From the NCBI RefSeq assembly GCF_000519265.1, contig NZ_KI912608.1, positions 385,665-449,664 of the forward strand: 64,000 nucleotides of DNA, written 5' to 3'. Shown one piece after another: positions 54,626 through 64,000 of this stretch. How positions within the stretch are numbered: the stretch's first letter is position 1; the number at the start of each line of letters is the position of its first letter. Source of the stretch: Desulfonatronum lacustre DSM 10312. Lineage in GTDB: Bacteria > Desulfobacterota > Desulfovibrionia > Desulfovibrionales > Desulfonatronaceae. The position numbers and the translations under genes were made by a program. The notes under the pieces are model-generated. The model worked only from the letters and a program-made list of their open reading frames with translations. It was not told the DNA's origin and ran no database searches.

Positions 54626-55657
54626 ATGGACCAGAACTTGATCTTGGCCCTGACTCCCGTCGGCGTGGTTCGTTCGCCGCTCATACGTCTGGAGGACTGC
54701 CCCAAACAGGGGCTGGAGAACGGCCCCACGGCCCGGATCGAGATCGACGCCGCGTTTCTCGATGCCCTGGACGGCCTGGCCTTGGGCGCGGAGATCCTGG
54801 TTTTCACCTGGATGCATTTGGCCGAGCGGGATCGTTTGAAAGCCAGGGCCCGGGGCAATCCGGACAACCCGCTGCAAGGGGTCTTCGCCCTGCGCTCGCC
54901 CCATCGCCCCAACCCCCTCGGCCTGCACCAGGTCCGGATTGTCGGGCTGGACGCGGAACGGGGAATGTTGGACGTCTTCCCTCTGGAAGCCGTGGACGGG
55001 ACCCCGGTTGTGGACGTCAAGCCGGTCTTGGAACGGGGCCGCGGCGACGGAACGCCCTACGGCCTGCCCTGGGGCCCCCGGATCAGCGCCCGGGAAGCGG
55101 GCTTGATACGCGAGGCCGGGAGTCGGGCCTGGCAACGGGGGCTGATGGCCGGTCTGAACGGAAACATCAGTCTGCGCCAGGGCGATGCCATGATCATCAC
55201 GGTTTCCGGAAGTGCCAAGGGGCGGCTGCGGCCCGGCGACCTGGCCCTGGTCAACCTGGCCTCCGGAACGGTGACCGGCCCGGGCCGACCCTCCACCGAG
55301 GCGACCCTGCACCGGGCCGTATATGCGTCACAGTCCAAGGCCCAGGCGGTATTGCACGTCCATCCTCCCCATTTGCTGGCCCTGAGTCTGGCCAAGCCCC
55401 AGGACGACCTGCTGGAACTGCCGCTCTTCGAAGCGGATGTCTGGTCCCGGAAAATGATCCGTCTGGCCCCGCTCCAGCCCGGATGCGAGGCCCTGGCCAA
55501 GCAAGTGGGCCGGGCGGCCATGGCCTACCCGGCCCTGTTCATGGAACGCCACGGTCTGGTCTGTTGGGGGCGGGACATGGACGAGGCTTTGGCCCTGGCC
55601 GAGGAGCTGGAGAGCTTGGCTCGGATCGACGTGCTGAATCGGAGCATGGTGGGCTGA
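54626..55657 (+). CDS. TrmO domain fused to class II aldolase
   Basis: A 343-residue fusion. Residues 1 to about 145 are a TrmO/TsaA-type methyltransferase ([34 protein letters not shown]), which methylates t6A37 of tRNA. Residues about 150-343 are a class II aldolase/adducin domain with [21 protein letters not shown] and the metal-site motif HVHPPH. The second domain may act on a sugar phosphate, for example in methionine salvage or fucose-type metabolism. ATG 54626 lies two bases after the activator stop. Confidence 0.85.
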   Translation: MDQNLILALTPVGVVRSPLIRLEDCPKQGLENGPTARIEIDAAFLDALDGLALGAEILVFTWMHLAERDRLKARARGNPDNPLQGVFALRSPHRPNPLGLHQVRIVGLDAERGMLDVFPLEAVDGTPVVDVKPVLERGRGDGTPYGLPWGPRISAREAGLIREAGSRAWQRGLMAGLNGNISLRQGDAMIITVSGSAKGRLRPGDLALVNLASGTVTGPGRPSTEATLHRAVYASQSKAQAVLHVHPPHLLALSLAKPQDDLLELPLFEADVWSRKMIRLAPLQPGCEALAKQVGRAAMAYPALFMERHGLVCWGRDMDEALALAEELESLARIDVLNRSMVG

Positions 55658-55731
55658 AGTTGACTTCCCAGCGCGGAACAGTGAACATGACTCAATCTGT
55701 TTGTCCGAACATAAGCCCAAAGGAGTCCATT

Positions 55732-56346
55732 ATGAAAGCCCTCGTTGTCTACTATTCGATGTACGGACACATCCACGCCCTGGCCGAGGCCATGGTTCAG
55801 GGAGTCGGTCAGGTGCCGGGCGCGACCGTTGAACTGCGTCGGGTTCCGGAAACGCTCCCCGAAGAGGTTCTTGCCAAGATGGGCGCTTTGGACGCGCAAA
55901 AAAAACTCACGACGGTCCCGGTCTGCACCGTGGACGAACTGGCCGAGGCCGATGCGATCATCTTCGGCACCCCGACCCGGTTCGGGAATATGTGCGGTCA
56001 GATGCGCCAGTTCCTGGACGCCACCGGCGGGCTCTGGGCCGAGGGCAAACTGATCGGCAAGGTCGGCAGCGTGTTCACCAGCTCCGCCACCCAGCACGGC
56101 GGCCAGGAATCCACCATCCTGACCTTCATTCCCTTCCTGTTGCACCAGGGCATGGTAGTGGTCGGTCTGCCCTATTCCTTCCAGGGCCAGATGCGCATGG
56201 ATGAAATCACCGGCGGCTCCCCCTACGGCATCTCCACCATCGTCGGCGGTCAGGGCGAACGCATGCCCAGCGAAAACGAACTGGAAGGCGCCCGCTTCCA
56301 GGGACGCCATGTCGCTGAAATCGCGACGAAACTGGCCAAGCCGTAA
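55732..56346 (+). CDS. wrbA: NAD(P)H:quinone oxidoreductase, WrbA type
   Basis: A 204-residue flavodoxin-fold enzyme. The FMN loop [14 protein letters not shown], the WrbA insertion region, and [19 protein letters not shown] are diagnostic, as is [15 protein letters not shown] and PYGISTI near the C-terminus. It reduces quinones by two electrons. ATG 55732 follows AAAGGAG. It is followed by tRNA-Ala. Confidence 0.95.
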   Translation: MKALVVYYSMYGHIHALAEAMVQGVGQVPGATVELRRVPETLPEEVLAKMGALDAQKKLTTVPVCTVDELAEADAIIFGTPTRFGNMCGQMRQFLDATGGLWAEGKLIGKVGSVFTSSATQHGGQESTILTFIPFLLHQGMVVVGLPYSFQGQMRMDEITGGSPYGISTIVGGQGERMPSENELEGARFQGRHVAEIATKLAKP

Positions 56347-56387
56347 TCCATTGCCCAACGAACCGGAAAAAAAATCTTTCAACCCAC

Positions 56388-56415
56388 TTGACTTCTCCGG
56401 CTATTTGAATAGATT
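56388..56415 (+). promoter_or_regulatory. promoter of tRNA-Ala
   Basis: TTGACT at 56388 and TAGATT at 56410 with a 16-base spacer, 15 bases before the tRNA. Confidence 0.5.
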
Positions 56416-56429
56416 CCGGCTCTTCGCAC

Positions 56430-56505
<76 letters not shown>

Positions 56506-56513
56506 AGAAAATC

Positions 56514-56548
56514 AAAGGGTTTAAGCAGAAATGCTTAAACCCTTTTTT
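56514..56548 (+). terminator. terminator of tRNA-Ala
   Basis: AAAGGGTTTAAGCA, loop GAAA, TGCTTAAACCC, then TTTTTT. Confidence 0.92.
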
Positions 56549-56602
56549 CGTTCCCACCATTTCCATTCCCACTTTTTTCCCACTATGGATTGTCGGTTTT
56601 CT

Positions 56603-56759
56603 ACCAATTCTACTTCGGCAATGCGTTTTTCGCTTGAGAAAATGCAGTTATCGGGGTCGGTATCGGTATCGGGATAGATACTGTTTGTTCGCCAATAACC
56701 CTAATTCGACCCCGATACCGATACCGATACCGAAAGAGAAGCTTTGAATTAGAAATGGT
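56603..56759. mobile_element. hexamer palindrome element D (subtype 3)
   Basis: 157 bp between tRNA-Ala and dgkA. It is the reverse-oriented near-copy of element C, with arms CGGTATCGGTATCGGGAT and CCGATACCGATACCGATACC and ends ACCAATTCTACTTCGGC and GCTTTGAATTAGAAATGGT. The centre differs at only a few bases, so C and D are recent relatives. Confidence 0.72.
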
Positions 56760-56815
56760 TTTACTTGGGAAGTGAGGCGTGACATCAAGGAGGGATGGGG
56801 AAGGGGGCGAAGGAG

Positions 56816-57178
56816 TCAGCCGAGAAGAACCAAGGCCCAGACCACCGGGACGAGGAGGAGGGAGAGCAGGACGGCTGCGGAGCCGATGTCTTTGGCCCTG
56901 CCGGACAGCTCGTTGTGCTCCATTCCTATCCGGTCCACCACGGCTTCCACGGCGGAATTCAGCAACTCGACGATCAGGACCAGGACCACGCTGCCCAGCA
57001 GCAAGGCCCGTTCCACGCCGCCTTCTCCCAGCCACAACGCGACGGGGACCAGCGCCAGAGCGGCCAGAACCTCCAGCCGAAAGGCCTCTTCGTTGCGCCA
57101 CGCGCTACGCAGTCCCAGTAGGGAACAGACAAATGCCTGGATCAGCCTGGGGATGCCTCGTAAACCGCTTTTTCCCAT
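56816..57178 (-). CDS. dgkA: diacylglycerol kinase
   Basis: A 120-residue integral membrane kinase recycling diacylglycerol. Three hydrophobic segments; the family motif VELLNSAVEAVVDRIG and the amphipathic N-terminus RNEEAFRLE are present. ATG 57178 was chosen; the chemoreceptor gene stop is eight bases upstream, so they are co-transcribed. Confidence 0.93.
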   Translation of the reverse strand: MGKSGLRGIPRLIQAFVCSLLGLRSAWRNEEAFRLEVLAALALVPVALWLGEGGVERALLLGSVVLVLIVELLNSAVEAVVDRIGMEHNELSGRAKDIGSAAVLLSLLLVPVVWALVLLG

Positions 57179-57186
57179 GGTGGGCC

Positions 57187-59508
57187 TCAGCACGAAACCT
57201 GCATTTCCTGGATCAGATCCCGCAGGCGGCGGATCTGGTCCACGAGACCGGCGAGTTCCTGTTCCGCCAAGGCCATGCCCTGGGCGGTCTCCGTGGAAAT
57301 TCGGCTGATCTCGGAAACGGACCGGCTGACCTCCTCGCTGGCCGCGGATTGCTGGTTGCTGGCCGCGGCCATGGCCCCGACCTGGGAAGCGTTGTTTTCC
57401 ACGAGGTCGGCGATCACTTGCAAGGACGCATCGGAGCGGGTGGCCAGCTCGGCGGAAGCCGTGACATAGTCCGTGGCCGATCGCACCGCGGAGATGCCGC
57501 GGTGGGTTCCGTCCTGGATTGAGGCAATGGATTCCGAGACTTCCTTGGTGGCGGCCATGGTTTTTTCGGCCAGCTTGCGCACCTCGTCGGCCACCACGGC
57601 GAACCCGCGACCCGCGTCCCCGGCCCGGGCCGCCTCGATGGCCGCGTTCAGGGCCAGAAGGTTGGTCTGGTCGGCGATATCCTCGATCACCGTGATTACC
57701 CGGCCGATGTTCTGGGCCCGTTCGCCCAGGACGTTCATGTCCGCCTGGAGGCTTTGCGTCTGCTGCTGAACCTGGGTGATGGAATCCACGACCTGGTTGA
57801 CCAGCCCCCGGCCTTCCAGGGCTTGTGATTTGGCCTCATCCGAGTTTTGCGCGGCATGTCCGGCGTTGGCGGCGATTTCCTGGATCGAGGCGTTCATCTC
57901 CTCCATGGCCGTAGCTGTTTCCGCGGAGCGCTGTTCCTGCCGACGGGAACCGTCGCCCGCCTGAGTCACCTGTTTGGCGATGCGTTCCATCGCGTCGGAG
58001 ACCTGCTGGGAAATTTCCTGAACCCGGGCCGCCACGCTTTCGATTTGCGTATTCTTGCCCTTGATCTCGGCTTCCTGCTCTCGGATGGTGGTCAAATCGT
58101 AGTATAGGGTCAGGACGCCGGTCAGGTTGCCGTCCCAGTCGTAAATGGGGTTGGCGTTGACGCTTAGGATTTTCTTGCGCCCCTGGACCAGTACTTCCAT
58201 TTCGCCCTCCACGCGGCGTTTCTCGATGAGCGCCTGAGAGGATCTGGTCCGACGTCCGGCCTCGCCATGAAAAAACAGACCGGCATCCTGGAATTGATAG
58301 TCTTCCGGAGCGCCTTCCTTGGCTAAAATTTCCAGCAACAAGCGGTTCGTGTGGGTGATGCGGGATTCGGAGTCCAGGATGAGAAAAGGAAAGTTGGCGG
58401 AAATGCTCTTCAGGACACCCTCGGAAAAGCCCAGCTTGTTTTTCAATTCCTGGACCATGGCGGTCAGATTGCCGGCCAGTTCCGCCAGTTCGAACCGAAA
58501 TCTTCCGTCCAGACGAGCGCCCAGGTCGCCGTGAGTGACCTTGCCGGCGTAGGACTCGATGGAAGTCAGGGGAGCCAGGACGTACCGCCTGAGCATGAGG
58601 ATGATCAAGCCGGCCAGGAGCAAGGCCATGAACAAGCCGCTGGCGATCAGGGTGTTGCGTTGGCGGTTGGGCACGGTGTTCATCTCCGCGGCGTCAATGA
58701 CGGTGCAGACCTTCCATCCGTTGAGCGGCATGGTGGTCACGGCCATGAGCATGGCCCGGCCATCGTGGCTGAAGGAGATCAGGCCCTGCTGGATGTCCAT
58801 GGCCTGCCCCAGGCCGCTCTCGGCACCGGAGGTCAGAATGCGCCCCGGCTCCCGGCCATGGGCCGCCAGGCGGCCGTCATTGTCCAGAATGGCCGCGAAG
58901 CCGGTTTGACCGACGGAAATCGTATCGATGAACTGCCGGGTGAAGTTGTCCCACCGGGTGGAAACGGATACGCCGCCGGCGACCTGGCCGGTCAGGTCGC
59001 GAACCACCGCGGCGGCGCTCATGGTCGGCGCAACACCGCCCATGGCCCTGCGTACCCGGTTCTCGACGACCACCCCTTGGCCTGTGAACAATGTCCGCAT
59101 GAACGGCTCGTCCTTCAGGGACATGCCGGTCAAGTCCCGGTCGTCGGCGTTGTAGCCGACGATGACGTCGCCATTTTCGTCAAACAGCGTCACGGCCCAG
59201 ATATCCCCGTAGCCGCTCATGAAGTTGGTGATGATCCGGGAGGCGTCCTGGCGAAAATAGTCGGACTGCAGGGCGCTTTCAAAGGCGTTCTGCTCCGCCA
59301 GGGATGCCGTCAGGGAGACGAGGTTGTGGATGGAGTTCTCCAGGACCCGTGAGGTGGAATCGGCGACATTGTGCATGGTTCGGGTCTGCAACGTAAAGGC
59401 CATGTCGGACGTGGACTTGTTGACGTAAATGATCAACGCGCCGATGGACAGCGCCACGGAAAGGGTCACGACCAGGATCAACTGCGTGTTCAGGCTGCGA
59501 ATGTTCAT
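57187..59508 (-). CDS. methyl-accepting chemotaxis protein
   Basis: A 773-residue chemoreceptor. Transmembrane helix 1 is residues 10-30; a periplasmic double-Cache domain (about 35-285) ends at a second helix ([17 protein letters not shown]). HAMP (about 312-365), a PAS domain (about 370-490) and the signalling domain follow, with the conserved tip [20 protein letters not shown]. Ligand is unknown. It has extra cytoplasmic PAS, suggesting redox or cofactor sensing as well. Confidence 0.94.
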   Translation of the reverse strand: MNIRSLNTQLILVVTLSVALSIGALIIYVNKSTSDMAFTLQTRTMHNVADSTSRVLENSIHNLVSLTASLAEQNAFESALQSDYFRQDASRIITNFMSGYGDIWAVTLFDENGDVIVGYNADDRDLTGMSLKDEPFMRTLFTGQGVVVENRVRRAMGGVAPTMSAAAVVRDLTGQVAGGVSVSTRWDNFTRQFIDTISVGQTGFAAILDNDGRLAAHGREPGRILTSGAESGLGQAMDIQQGLISFSHDGRAMLMAVTTMPLNGWKVCTVIDAAEMNTVPNRQRNTLIASGLFMALLLAGLIILMLRRYVLAPLTSIESYAGKVTHGDLGARLDGRFRFELAELAGNLTAMVQELKNKLGFSEGVLKSISANFPFLILDSESRITHTNRLLLEILAKEGAPEDYQFQDAGLFFHGEAGRRTRSSQALIEKRRVEGEMEVLVQGRKKILSVNANPIYDWDGNLTGVLTLYYDLTTIREQEAEIKGKNTQIESVAARVQEISQQVSDAMERIAKQVTQAGDGSRRQEQRSAETATAMEEMNASIQEIAANAGHAAQNSDEAKSQALEGRGLVNQVVDSITQVQQQTQSLQADMNVLGERAQNIGRVITVIEDIADQTNLLALNAAIEAARAGDAGRGFAVVADEVRKLAEKTMAATKEVSESIASIQDGTHRGISAVRSATDYVTASAELATRSDASLQVIADLVENNASQVGAMAAASNQQSAASEEVSRSVSEISRISTETAQGMALAEQELAGLVDQIRRLRDLIQEMQVSC

Positions 59509-59590
59509 GCTCGGGCTCGAAGGAAAGGGTGATGGACATTACGGATTACGGTGGGTCAAAAGCAGACTCCTATATGGCTTTCATGTCGAA

Positions 59591-59619
59591 GTAAAACCTT
59601 GCAGCCGGTTTTACGTAAA
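59591..59619. promoter_or_regulatory. overlapping inverted repeats upstream of the chemoreceptor gene
   Basis: GTAAAACC-N8-GGTTTTAC overlaps TTTACGTAAA, 83-110 bases before the start codon. It is a candidate regulator site; the bound protein is unknown. Confidence 0.35.
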
Positions 59620-59659
59620 TGTAACATTCGCTACTGAACAAATCGGGCACCCGGAAAGA

Positions 59660-61279
59660 TCAGACATCCGCCGCGGCCTCCAAGTCAAAGGCCGCGGCCA
59701 TCAATGCGCGCGTGTAGGGGTGTTTGGGCCGGGAGACGACGTCTTGGGCCGGGCCCTGTTCGACCACATGCCCATGGTGCATGACCAGGATGTCGTGACT
59801 CATGGCCCGGACCACCCGCAGATCGTGGCTGATGAACAGGTAGGCGGTGCCGTGCTCGTGTTGCAGGGTGCGCAGCAGGTCCACGACCTGGGCCTGGACG
59901 GACATGTCCAGGGCCGAGGTCGGTTCGTCCAGGACCAGCACGTCCGGCTTGAGAATCATGGCCCGGGCGATGGCGATGCGCTGGCGCTGGCCCCCGGAGA
60001 ATTCGTGGGGATAGCGGTGGCGGCTTTCCGGGTCCAGGCCGACTTCCTCCAGGGCCGAGGCGATCAGGGCATCCCGCTCCCGTCCGGCATGTCCCAGGCG
60101 ATGCACGGCCAACCCCTCGCCGATGATCTGAGCAATGGACATCCGCGGATTGAGGCTGCCGAAAGGGTCCTGGAAAACGATCTGCATGTTCCGCCTGAGT
60201 GGGCGCAGGGCGCGGGGGGGCAACTGGTGGATTTCCCGGCCCTGGAAGACGATCCGGCCCGTGGAGGCGTTCAGGCGCAGTAGAGCCAACCCCAGGGTGG
60301 TCTTGCCCGAGCCGGATTCCCCGACCACGCCCAAGGTCCGGCCGGGATACAGCCGTACGTTCACGCCGTTGACGGCCTTGACGTGCCCCTTGGTGCGCTT
60401 AAGCAGTCCTTTCCTGATCGGAAACCAGACATTGACCTCCCGCCCGGCGAGTACCGGCTCCGTGGAAGCGGGGTCGGCCACCGGGCCGTCCCGGGGCTCG
60501 GCCTTCAAGAGCCGTTGGGTGTAAGGATGCTCCGGCGTGGTGAAGACCCGCTCCATCGGACCGGACTCAACGATTTTGCCCTCCCGCATCACGCAGACGT
60601 CGTCGGCGTTTTTGCGCACGATGTTCAGATCGTGGGTGATCAGGAGCATGGCCATGCCCAGGCGTTGTTGCAAATCCTTGAGCAGGGCCAGCACCTGGGC
60701 CTGGATGGTCACGTCCAGAGCCGTGGTCGGCTCGTCGGCGATGAGCAGATCCGGGTTGTTGGCCAGGGCCATGGCGATCATCACCCTCTGACATTGACCC
60801 CCGGAAAGCTGATGCGGCCAGGAGGACAGCTTTTGTCCGGGATCGTCCAGGCCCACCAGTTCCAGAAGCTCCACGGCCCGCGCTCTGGCTTGGTCCGGAG
60901 CAAGCTTCTGGTGCAGGCGCAGGGTTTCCACGATCTGCTTTTCCACCGTGTGCAAGGGGTTGAGCGAGCTGTGCGGCTCCTGAAAGATCATCCCGATCCG
61001 TCCCCCGCGCACTTCGCGCAGCACCGCTTCCGAAGCGCCCAGCAATTCCTGGCCGTCCAGCAGAATCGAGCCGCCGGGGTGAAAGGCCTGGGGATAGGGT
61101 AGCAATTGAACCAGGGACAGGGCCGTGACCGATTTTCCGGAACCGGACTCGCCCACCAGGGCCATGGTTCGCCCCTTACGCAGCGTGAACCCGACGTTTT
61201 GCACGGCGGGAACGATGGCCCCGGAGCCGTGAAAGGAGACGGACAGGTCGCTGACGTGGAGCAGGGGGGAAGTGGGCAT
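59660..61279 (-). CDS. yejF: oligopeptide ABC transporter ATP-binding protein, YejF type
   Basis: A 539-residue protein with two ABC ATPase domains. Both have Walker A GESGSGKS (near residues 41 and 319), signatures LSGGQCQRV and FSGGQRQRI, and Walker B LLIADEP and VLVLDEP. The fused double ATPase is the YejF/dipeptide-uptake type. It is separated from yejE by an intergenic hexamer element. YejA and YejB are not in this window. Confidence 0.92.
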   Translation of the reverse strand: MPTSPLLHVSDLSVSFHGSGAIVPAVQNVGFTLRKGRTMALVGESGSGKSVTALSLVQLLPYPQAFHPGGSILLDGQELLGASEAVLREVRGGRIGMIFQEPHSSLNPLHTVEKQIVETLRLHQKLAPDQARARAVELLELVGLDDPGQKLSSWPHQLSGGQCQRVMIAMALANNPDLLIADEPTTALDVTIQAQVLALLKDLQQRLGMAMLLITHDLNIVRKNADDVCVMREGKIVESGPMERVFTTPEHPYTQRLLKAEPRDGPVADPASTEPVLAGREVNVWFPIRKGLLKRTKGHVKAVNGVNVRLYPGRTLGVVGESGSGKTTLGLALLRLNASTGRIVFQGREIHQLPPRALRPLRRNMQIVFQDPFGSLNPRMSIAQIIGEGLAVHRLGHAGRERDALIASALEEVGLDPESRHRYPHEFSGGQRQRIAIARAMILKPDVLVLDEPTSALDMSVQAQVVDLLRTLQHEHGTAYLFISHDLRVVRAMSHDILVMHHGHVVEQGPAQDVVSRPKHPYTRALMAAAFDLEAAADV

Positions 61280-61341
61280 GGGGGGAAGTCAGAGGGCTGA
61301 AGGCTGATTTATAAGTAGATGTTGGGGCAACTCTTATGGAG

Positions 61342-61430
61342 TTGGGATCGAAATCGAAATCGTGATCGCAATCGAGAATAACGACTCTACGCTGGGACGA
61401 TACCGATTTCGATACCGATTTCGATTCCAA
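61342..61430. mobile_element. hexamer palindrome element I
   Basis: 89 bp in the gap between yejE and yejF. Left arm TTGGGATCGAAATCGAAATC, right arm GATACCGATTTCGATTCCAA, so the outer ends are TTGG.. and ..CCAA. It is shorter than the others and has no convincing direct repeats. Confidence 0.65.
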
Positions 61431-61526
61431 GCGGGTTCTGGGTATCGCATCATGTTGATCGCAAATCAGATCGAGGGGGGCCGACAATGGCTCCGCGTGC
61501 GGCTGGGAAAAGAATTGGTTTCGTCA

Positions 61527-62552
61527 TCATACCGTCTTCTTCCTCGGATCAAAAGCGTCCCTGGCTGCCTCGCCGATGAAGATCAGCAGGCTGAGCATTA
61601 CGGCCAGGACCATGAAGGCGGTGATGCCCAGCCAGGGGGCCTGGAGGTTGGCCTTGCCCTGGGCCAGGAGTTCCCCCAGGGACGGGGAGCCCGGCGGCAG
61701 GCCGAAGCCGAGGAAGTCCAGGGACGTCAGGGTGGTGATGGAGCCGTTGAGGATGAAGGGCAGGAAGGTCAGGGTGGCCACCATGGCGTTGGGAAGGATG
61801 TGCCGGAACATGATGGTCAGGTTGCCAACGCCCAGGGCCCGGGCCGCCCGGACATAGTCGAAATTGCGGGTCCGCAGGAATTCCGCCCGGACCACGCCCA
61901 CCAGGGCCATCCAGGAAAAAAGCAGCATGATCAGCAGCAGCCACCAGAAACTGGGCTCGATCAGGGCCGAGAGGATGATGATCAGGTAGAGCAGGGGCAG
62001 GCCGGACCAGATTTCCATGAACCGCTGGAAGAGCAGGTCGGTCCAGCCGCCGAAATAGCCCTGGACCGCCCCGGCGGCAATGCCGATGACCGTACTGGAA
62101 AGGGTCAGGAGCAGGCCGAACAGCACGGAAATCCGAAAGCCATAAATGACCCGGGCCAGCACGTCCCGGCCCTGGTCGTCGGTGCCGAGCCAGTTTTCCC
62201 AGCTGGGCGGGGAGGGGGCCGGGACGTCCAGGTTGAAATTCACGGTCTGGTGGCTGTAGGCGATGGGCGGCCAGAGCATCCAGCCCTTTTCCCGGATCAG
62301 GTCGGCCACGAACGGGTCGCGATAATAGGCCTCAATGGGGAAGTCCCCGCCAAAGGCGGTTTCCGGATAAACCTGGAAAATTGGGAAGAACCACTGCGCG
62401 TCGTAGCGGACCAGGAGCGGCTTTTCATTGGCGATGAAGTCCGCGCCCAGGGTGGTCAGGAACAAGACCAGAAAGATCCACAGCGACCAATACCCGCGCC
62501 GGTTCTTCCGGAAATTGGCCCAGCGGCGTTGATTCAGGGGGCTCAGACGCAT
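61527..62552 (-). CDS. yejE: oligopeptide ABC transporter permease, YejE type
   Basis: A 341-residue permease. The N-terminal amphipathic segment RWANFRKNRRGYWSLWIF is typical; WLGTDDQGRDVLARVIYGFR and the EAA-type loop VRAARALGVGNLTIMFRHILPNA are present. It lies 10 bases after lpxK and before yejF, with the hexamer element between the two transport genes. Confidence 0.92.
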   Translation of the reverse strand: MRLSPLNQRRWANFRKNRRGYWSLWIFLVLFLTTLGADFIANEKPLLVRYDAQWFFPIFQVYPETAFGGDFPIEAYYRDPFVADLIREKGWMLWPPIAYSHQTVNFNLDVPAPSPPSWENWLGTDDQGRDVLARVIYGFRISVLFGLLLTLSSTVIGIAAGAVQGYFGGWTDLLFQRFMEIWSGLPLLYLIIILSALIEPSFWWLLLIMLLFSWMALVGVVRAEFLRTRNFDYVRAARALGVGNLTIMFRHILPNAMVATLTFLPFILNGSITTLTSLDFLGFGLPPGSPSLGELLAQGKANLQAPWLGITAFMVLAVMLSLLIFIGEAARDAFDPRKKTV

Positions 62553-62562
62553 GGGCGGACCA

Positions 62563-63639
62563 TCATACCTGGGTCAAGCGGCGTTCCAGCCAGTCCTCGA
62601 ACCGGGGAGCGTCGGTGGTGAACGGCGCGAATCGGACCGACATGTCCAGGCTCCACCACTGCGGCGCCTGGATCGGCCCTCGGTTCGCCTCCTGTTCCTG
62701 GGGCAGTACGTCGCGGATTTTGACGGCGTCCTTGGCCGTGCAGACCAGGTGATCCGTGTTTGCGGTTGCGGCTTTTTGGGCCAGCCGGGCGACGTCCTTG
62801 GCGGAAAAGGGATGGTGATCGGCAAAGGCGTCGAAGCGGACCGGCTTGCGGCCCAGGAAGGTTGAAGCCGTGTGCTCCACGGACAACGGGTCGGCCACGC
62901 CGCTGAACAGGAGGTAGCGTCCCTCGGCTTGGGAGGGCAGATCATCCCGGCGTTCTCCGGTGCGGAGGTTGGTTAGGAGCAGGGGCAGCGGGGTGAAAAA
63001 AAAGATCGGTTTTTTGTACGTTCCAAGCTGGTGGTCGATCCGTTCCCGTAGGCTGGCGTTCATCATCTTCAGGTCCGGCAGCTTGATCAGGAAGGCGTCC
63101 GCCCGGGACAGAGCGGAGGGGCCTTCGCGCCAGGGGCCGCTGGGCACGACTCTGTTCCAGTCGGTGTCCAGGTCCTGGAGGGTCAGCAGCGCCAAGTTCA
63201 CGTCCCGGGCCACCGCCATGTGCTGCAATCCGTCGTCCAGCAGGAACAGATCCGGTTGCCATGCGTCCCAGGCCCATTTTCCGGCCCGGGCGCGTTTGGG
63301 GTCCACCACGATCCTGGCAGCCGGGTTGGAACGGGCCAGCAGCAATGGCTCGTCACCGGCTTCATGCGGGGAGGCGTCCGATTCGACAAGGAAAGGAAGG
63401 CGGGGAGGATGGGCGCGGTAGCCGCGGGTCAGCAGCACGCATTGCTTGTTGTTCTCCGCGGCCCAATTCAGCAACCAGGCGCAGACCGGGGTCTTGCCCG
63501 TGCCGCCCCAGCGGACGTTGCCCACGCTGATGCAGGGCCGGGGCGGTCGCCATGCGGAGAAAACGCCTCGGACGTAGGCGGCGGCGCGCAGGGCCATCAA
63601 TGCGCGGTACAGCGCGGCAGGTGGGGAGAGGAGACGCAT
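62563..63639 (-). CDS. lpxK: tetraacyldisaccharide 4'-kinase
   Basis: A 358-residue lipid A kinase that adds the 4' phosphate. Walker A VRWGGTGKTPV, then VLLTRGYRAHPPRLPFLV, DEPLLLAR, and FLLDDGLQHMAVARD are family signatures. The start is ATG 63639 (MRLLSPPAALYRAL); a TTG two codons earlier is also possible. Membrane-associated N-terminus. Confidence 0.94.
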   Translation of the reverse strand: MRLLSPPAALYRALMALRAAAYVRGVFSAWRPPRPCISVGNVRWGGTGKTPVCAWLLNWAAENNKQCVLLTRGYRAHPPRLPFLVESDASPHEAGDEPLLLARSNPAARIVVDPKRARAGKWAWDAWQPDLFLLDDGLQHMAVARDVNLALLTLQDLDTDWNRVVPSGPWREGPSALSRADAFLIKLPDLKMMNASLRERIDHQLGTYKKPIFFFTPLPLLLTNLRTGERRDDLPSQAEGRYLLFSGVADPLSVEHTASTFLGRKPVRFDAFADHHPFSAKDVARLAQKAATANTDHLVCTAKDAVKIRDVLPQEQEANRGPIQAPQWWSLDMSVRFAPFTTDAPRFEDWLERRLTQV

Positions 63640-63664
63640 GCGCAATAGCTCAGTATGGCCGGGA

Positions 63665-63772
63665 AAATCGTGCTCGTGTTCAGCCGGTTGCGGTGTTCGG
63701 AATCGATTTCGATTTCGATTGCGATTGCGATTTCGATAAGGAACACCGCTTTATTGAGCACGAGCACGATTT
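63665..63772. mobile_element. hexamer palindrome element J (hexamer in the loop)
   Basis: 108 bp in the gap between lpxK and fabI. Outer 14-bp stem AAATCGTGCTCGTG/CACGAGCACGATTT and inner 9-bp stem GCGGTGTTC/GAACACCGC. The loop holds six hexamers (ATCGATTTCGATTTCGATTG and on). Unlike other copies, the repeated motif is not in both arms, so the stem was built from other sequence. Confidence 0.65.
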
Positions 63773-63790
63773 GAGATCGTGGACCAGGTG

Positions 63791-64000
63791 TCACATGCCC
63801 ATGATGTTATAGCCGGCGTCCACGTAGATGGTTTCTCCGGTGATGCAGGTGGAAAAGTCCGAGGCCAGGAACAAGGCCAGACCGGCGGCGTCTTCCTGGG
63901 TCACGTTGCGCTTCAGGGGCGCGCGGTCCTCGACGTGCTTGAAGATCTGCTTCATCCCGGAGATGCCCGAGGAGGCCAGGGTTTTCAGCGGGCCGGAGCT
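63791..64000 (-). CDS. fabI: enoyl-ACP reductase FabI, C-terminal part
   Basis: Partial gene, 69 residues plus stop, leaving at the right edge. The block SSGPLKTLASSGISGMKQIF and the tail ASDFSTCITGETIYVDAGYNIMGM match the C-terminal region of FabI. It makes fatty acids for membranes and lipid A. It is on the same strand as lpxK. Confidence 0.9.
   Translation of the reverse strand, partial: SSGPLKTLASSGISGMKQIFKHVEDRAPLKRNVTQEDAAGLALFLASDFSTCITGETIYVDAGYNIMGM

Overview
The window (about 60% GC, dense genes, Gram-negative LPS assembly genes, CX2CH cytochrome, Mo/Fe-S respiratory complex, many radical-SAM enzymes) looks like chromosome of an anaerobic sulfur-metabolising bacterium. A Desulfovibrionales-type sulfate reducer or thiosulfate disproportionator (Desulfonatronum-like) fits best. 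This is inferred from gene content; no ribosomal RNA or taxonomic marker is present.

Layout. 1-1.3 kb: end of a CBS-domain protein, a MITE-like repeat and an unknown gene. 1.36-1.94 kb: a YefM/YoeB toxin-antitoxin pair with its operator. 2.3-13.7 kb: a complete type I-E CRISPR-Cas locus (26 repeats, 25 spacers; cas3-cse1-cse2-cas7-cas5-cas6-cas1-cas2 on the minus strand), with two unexpected members (an ORF6N protein coupled to cas3 and a four-helix-bundle protein between cas6 and cas1) and a WYL regulator upstream. 15-17.3 kb: a CbiMQO nickel/cobalt transporter. 17.7-23 kb: a KamA-like radical-SAM enzyme, a DinJ/YafQ-type pair, glgE, and a ThiF/MoaD pair. 23.1-31.6 kb: envelope lipid genes (PIN-DegT fusion, Gfo/Idh dehydrogenase, lpxB, lptA, lptE, lptD, a small lipoprotein). 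31.7-45.8 kb: glnA, aroK, a HAD-GH65 fusion, radical-SAM enzymes, purM, amrS, cobO, tRNA-Pro, YitT, and a BioMNY biotin transporter. 45.9-54.6 kb: a sulfur-respiration locus (thioredoxin-like rhodanese, triple-rhodanese lipoprotein, cytochrome b, Fe-S subunit, molybdopterin oxidoreductase, cytochrome c) diverging from a sigma-54 activator. 54.6-64 kb: TrmO-aldolase fusion, wrbA, tRNA-Ala, dgkA, a chemoreceptor, yejF/yejE, lpxK and the end of fabI.

Two things stand out. First, at least ten intergenic elements of about 90-200 bp are long imperfect palindromes whose arms are built from a period-6 ATCG-NN motif. Three are bounded by 7-9 bp direct repeats that look like target-site duplications, so they behave like a family of miniature mobile elements. 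Second, the rhodanese gene at 46.98 kb has an in-frame TGA exactly where its paralogue has the second Cys of a C-X4-C motif, followed by a plausible bacterial SECIS hairpin. This predicts an undescribed selenocysteine rhodanese-thioredoxin fusion in the sulfur-respiration locus.

How genes work together: the rhodaneses, Mo enzyme and cytochromes form a periplasmic sulfane-sulfur/thiosulfate module probably switched on by the divergent sigma-54 activator through a matching -24/-12 promoter. lpxB, lpxK, lptADE and the aminotransferase/dehydrogenase pair point to a lipid A pathway that may use a 2,3-diamino sugar.
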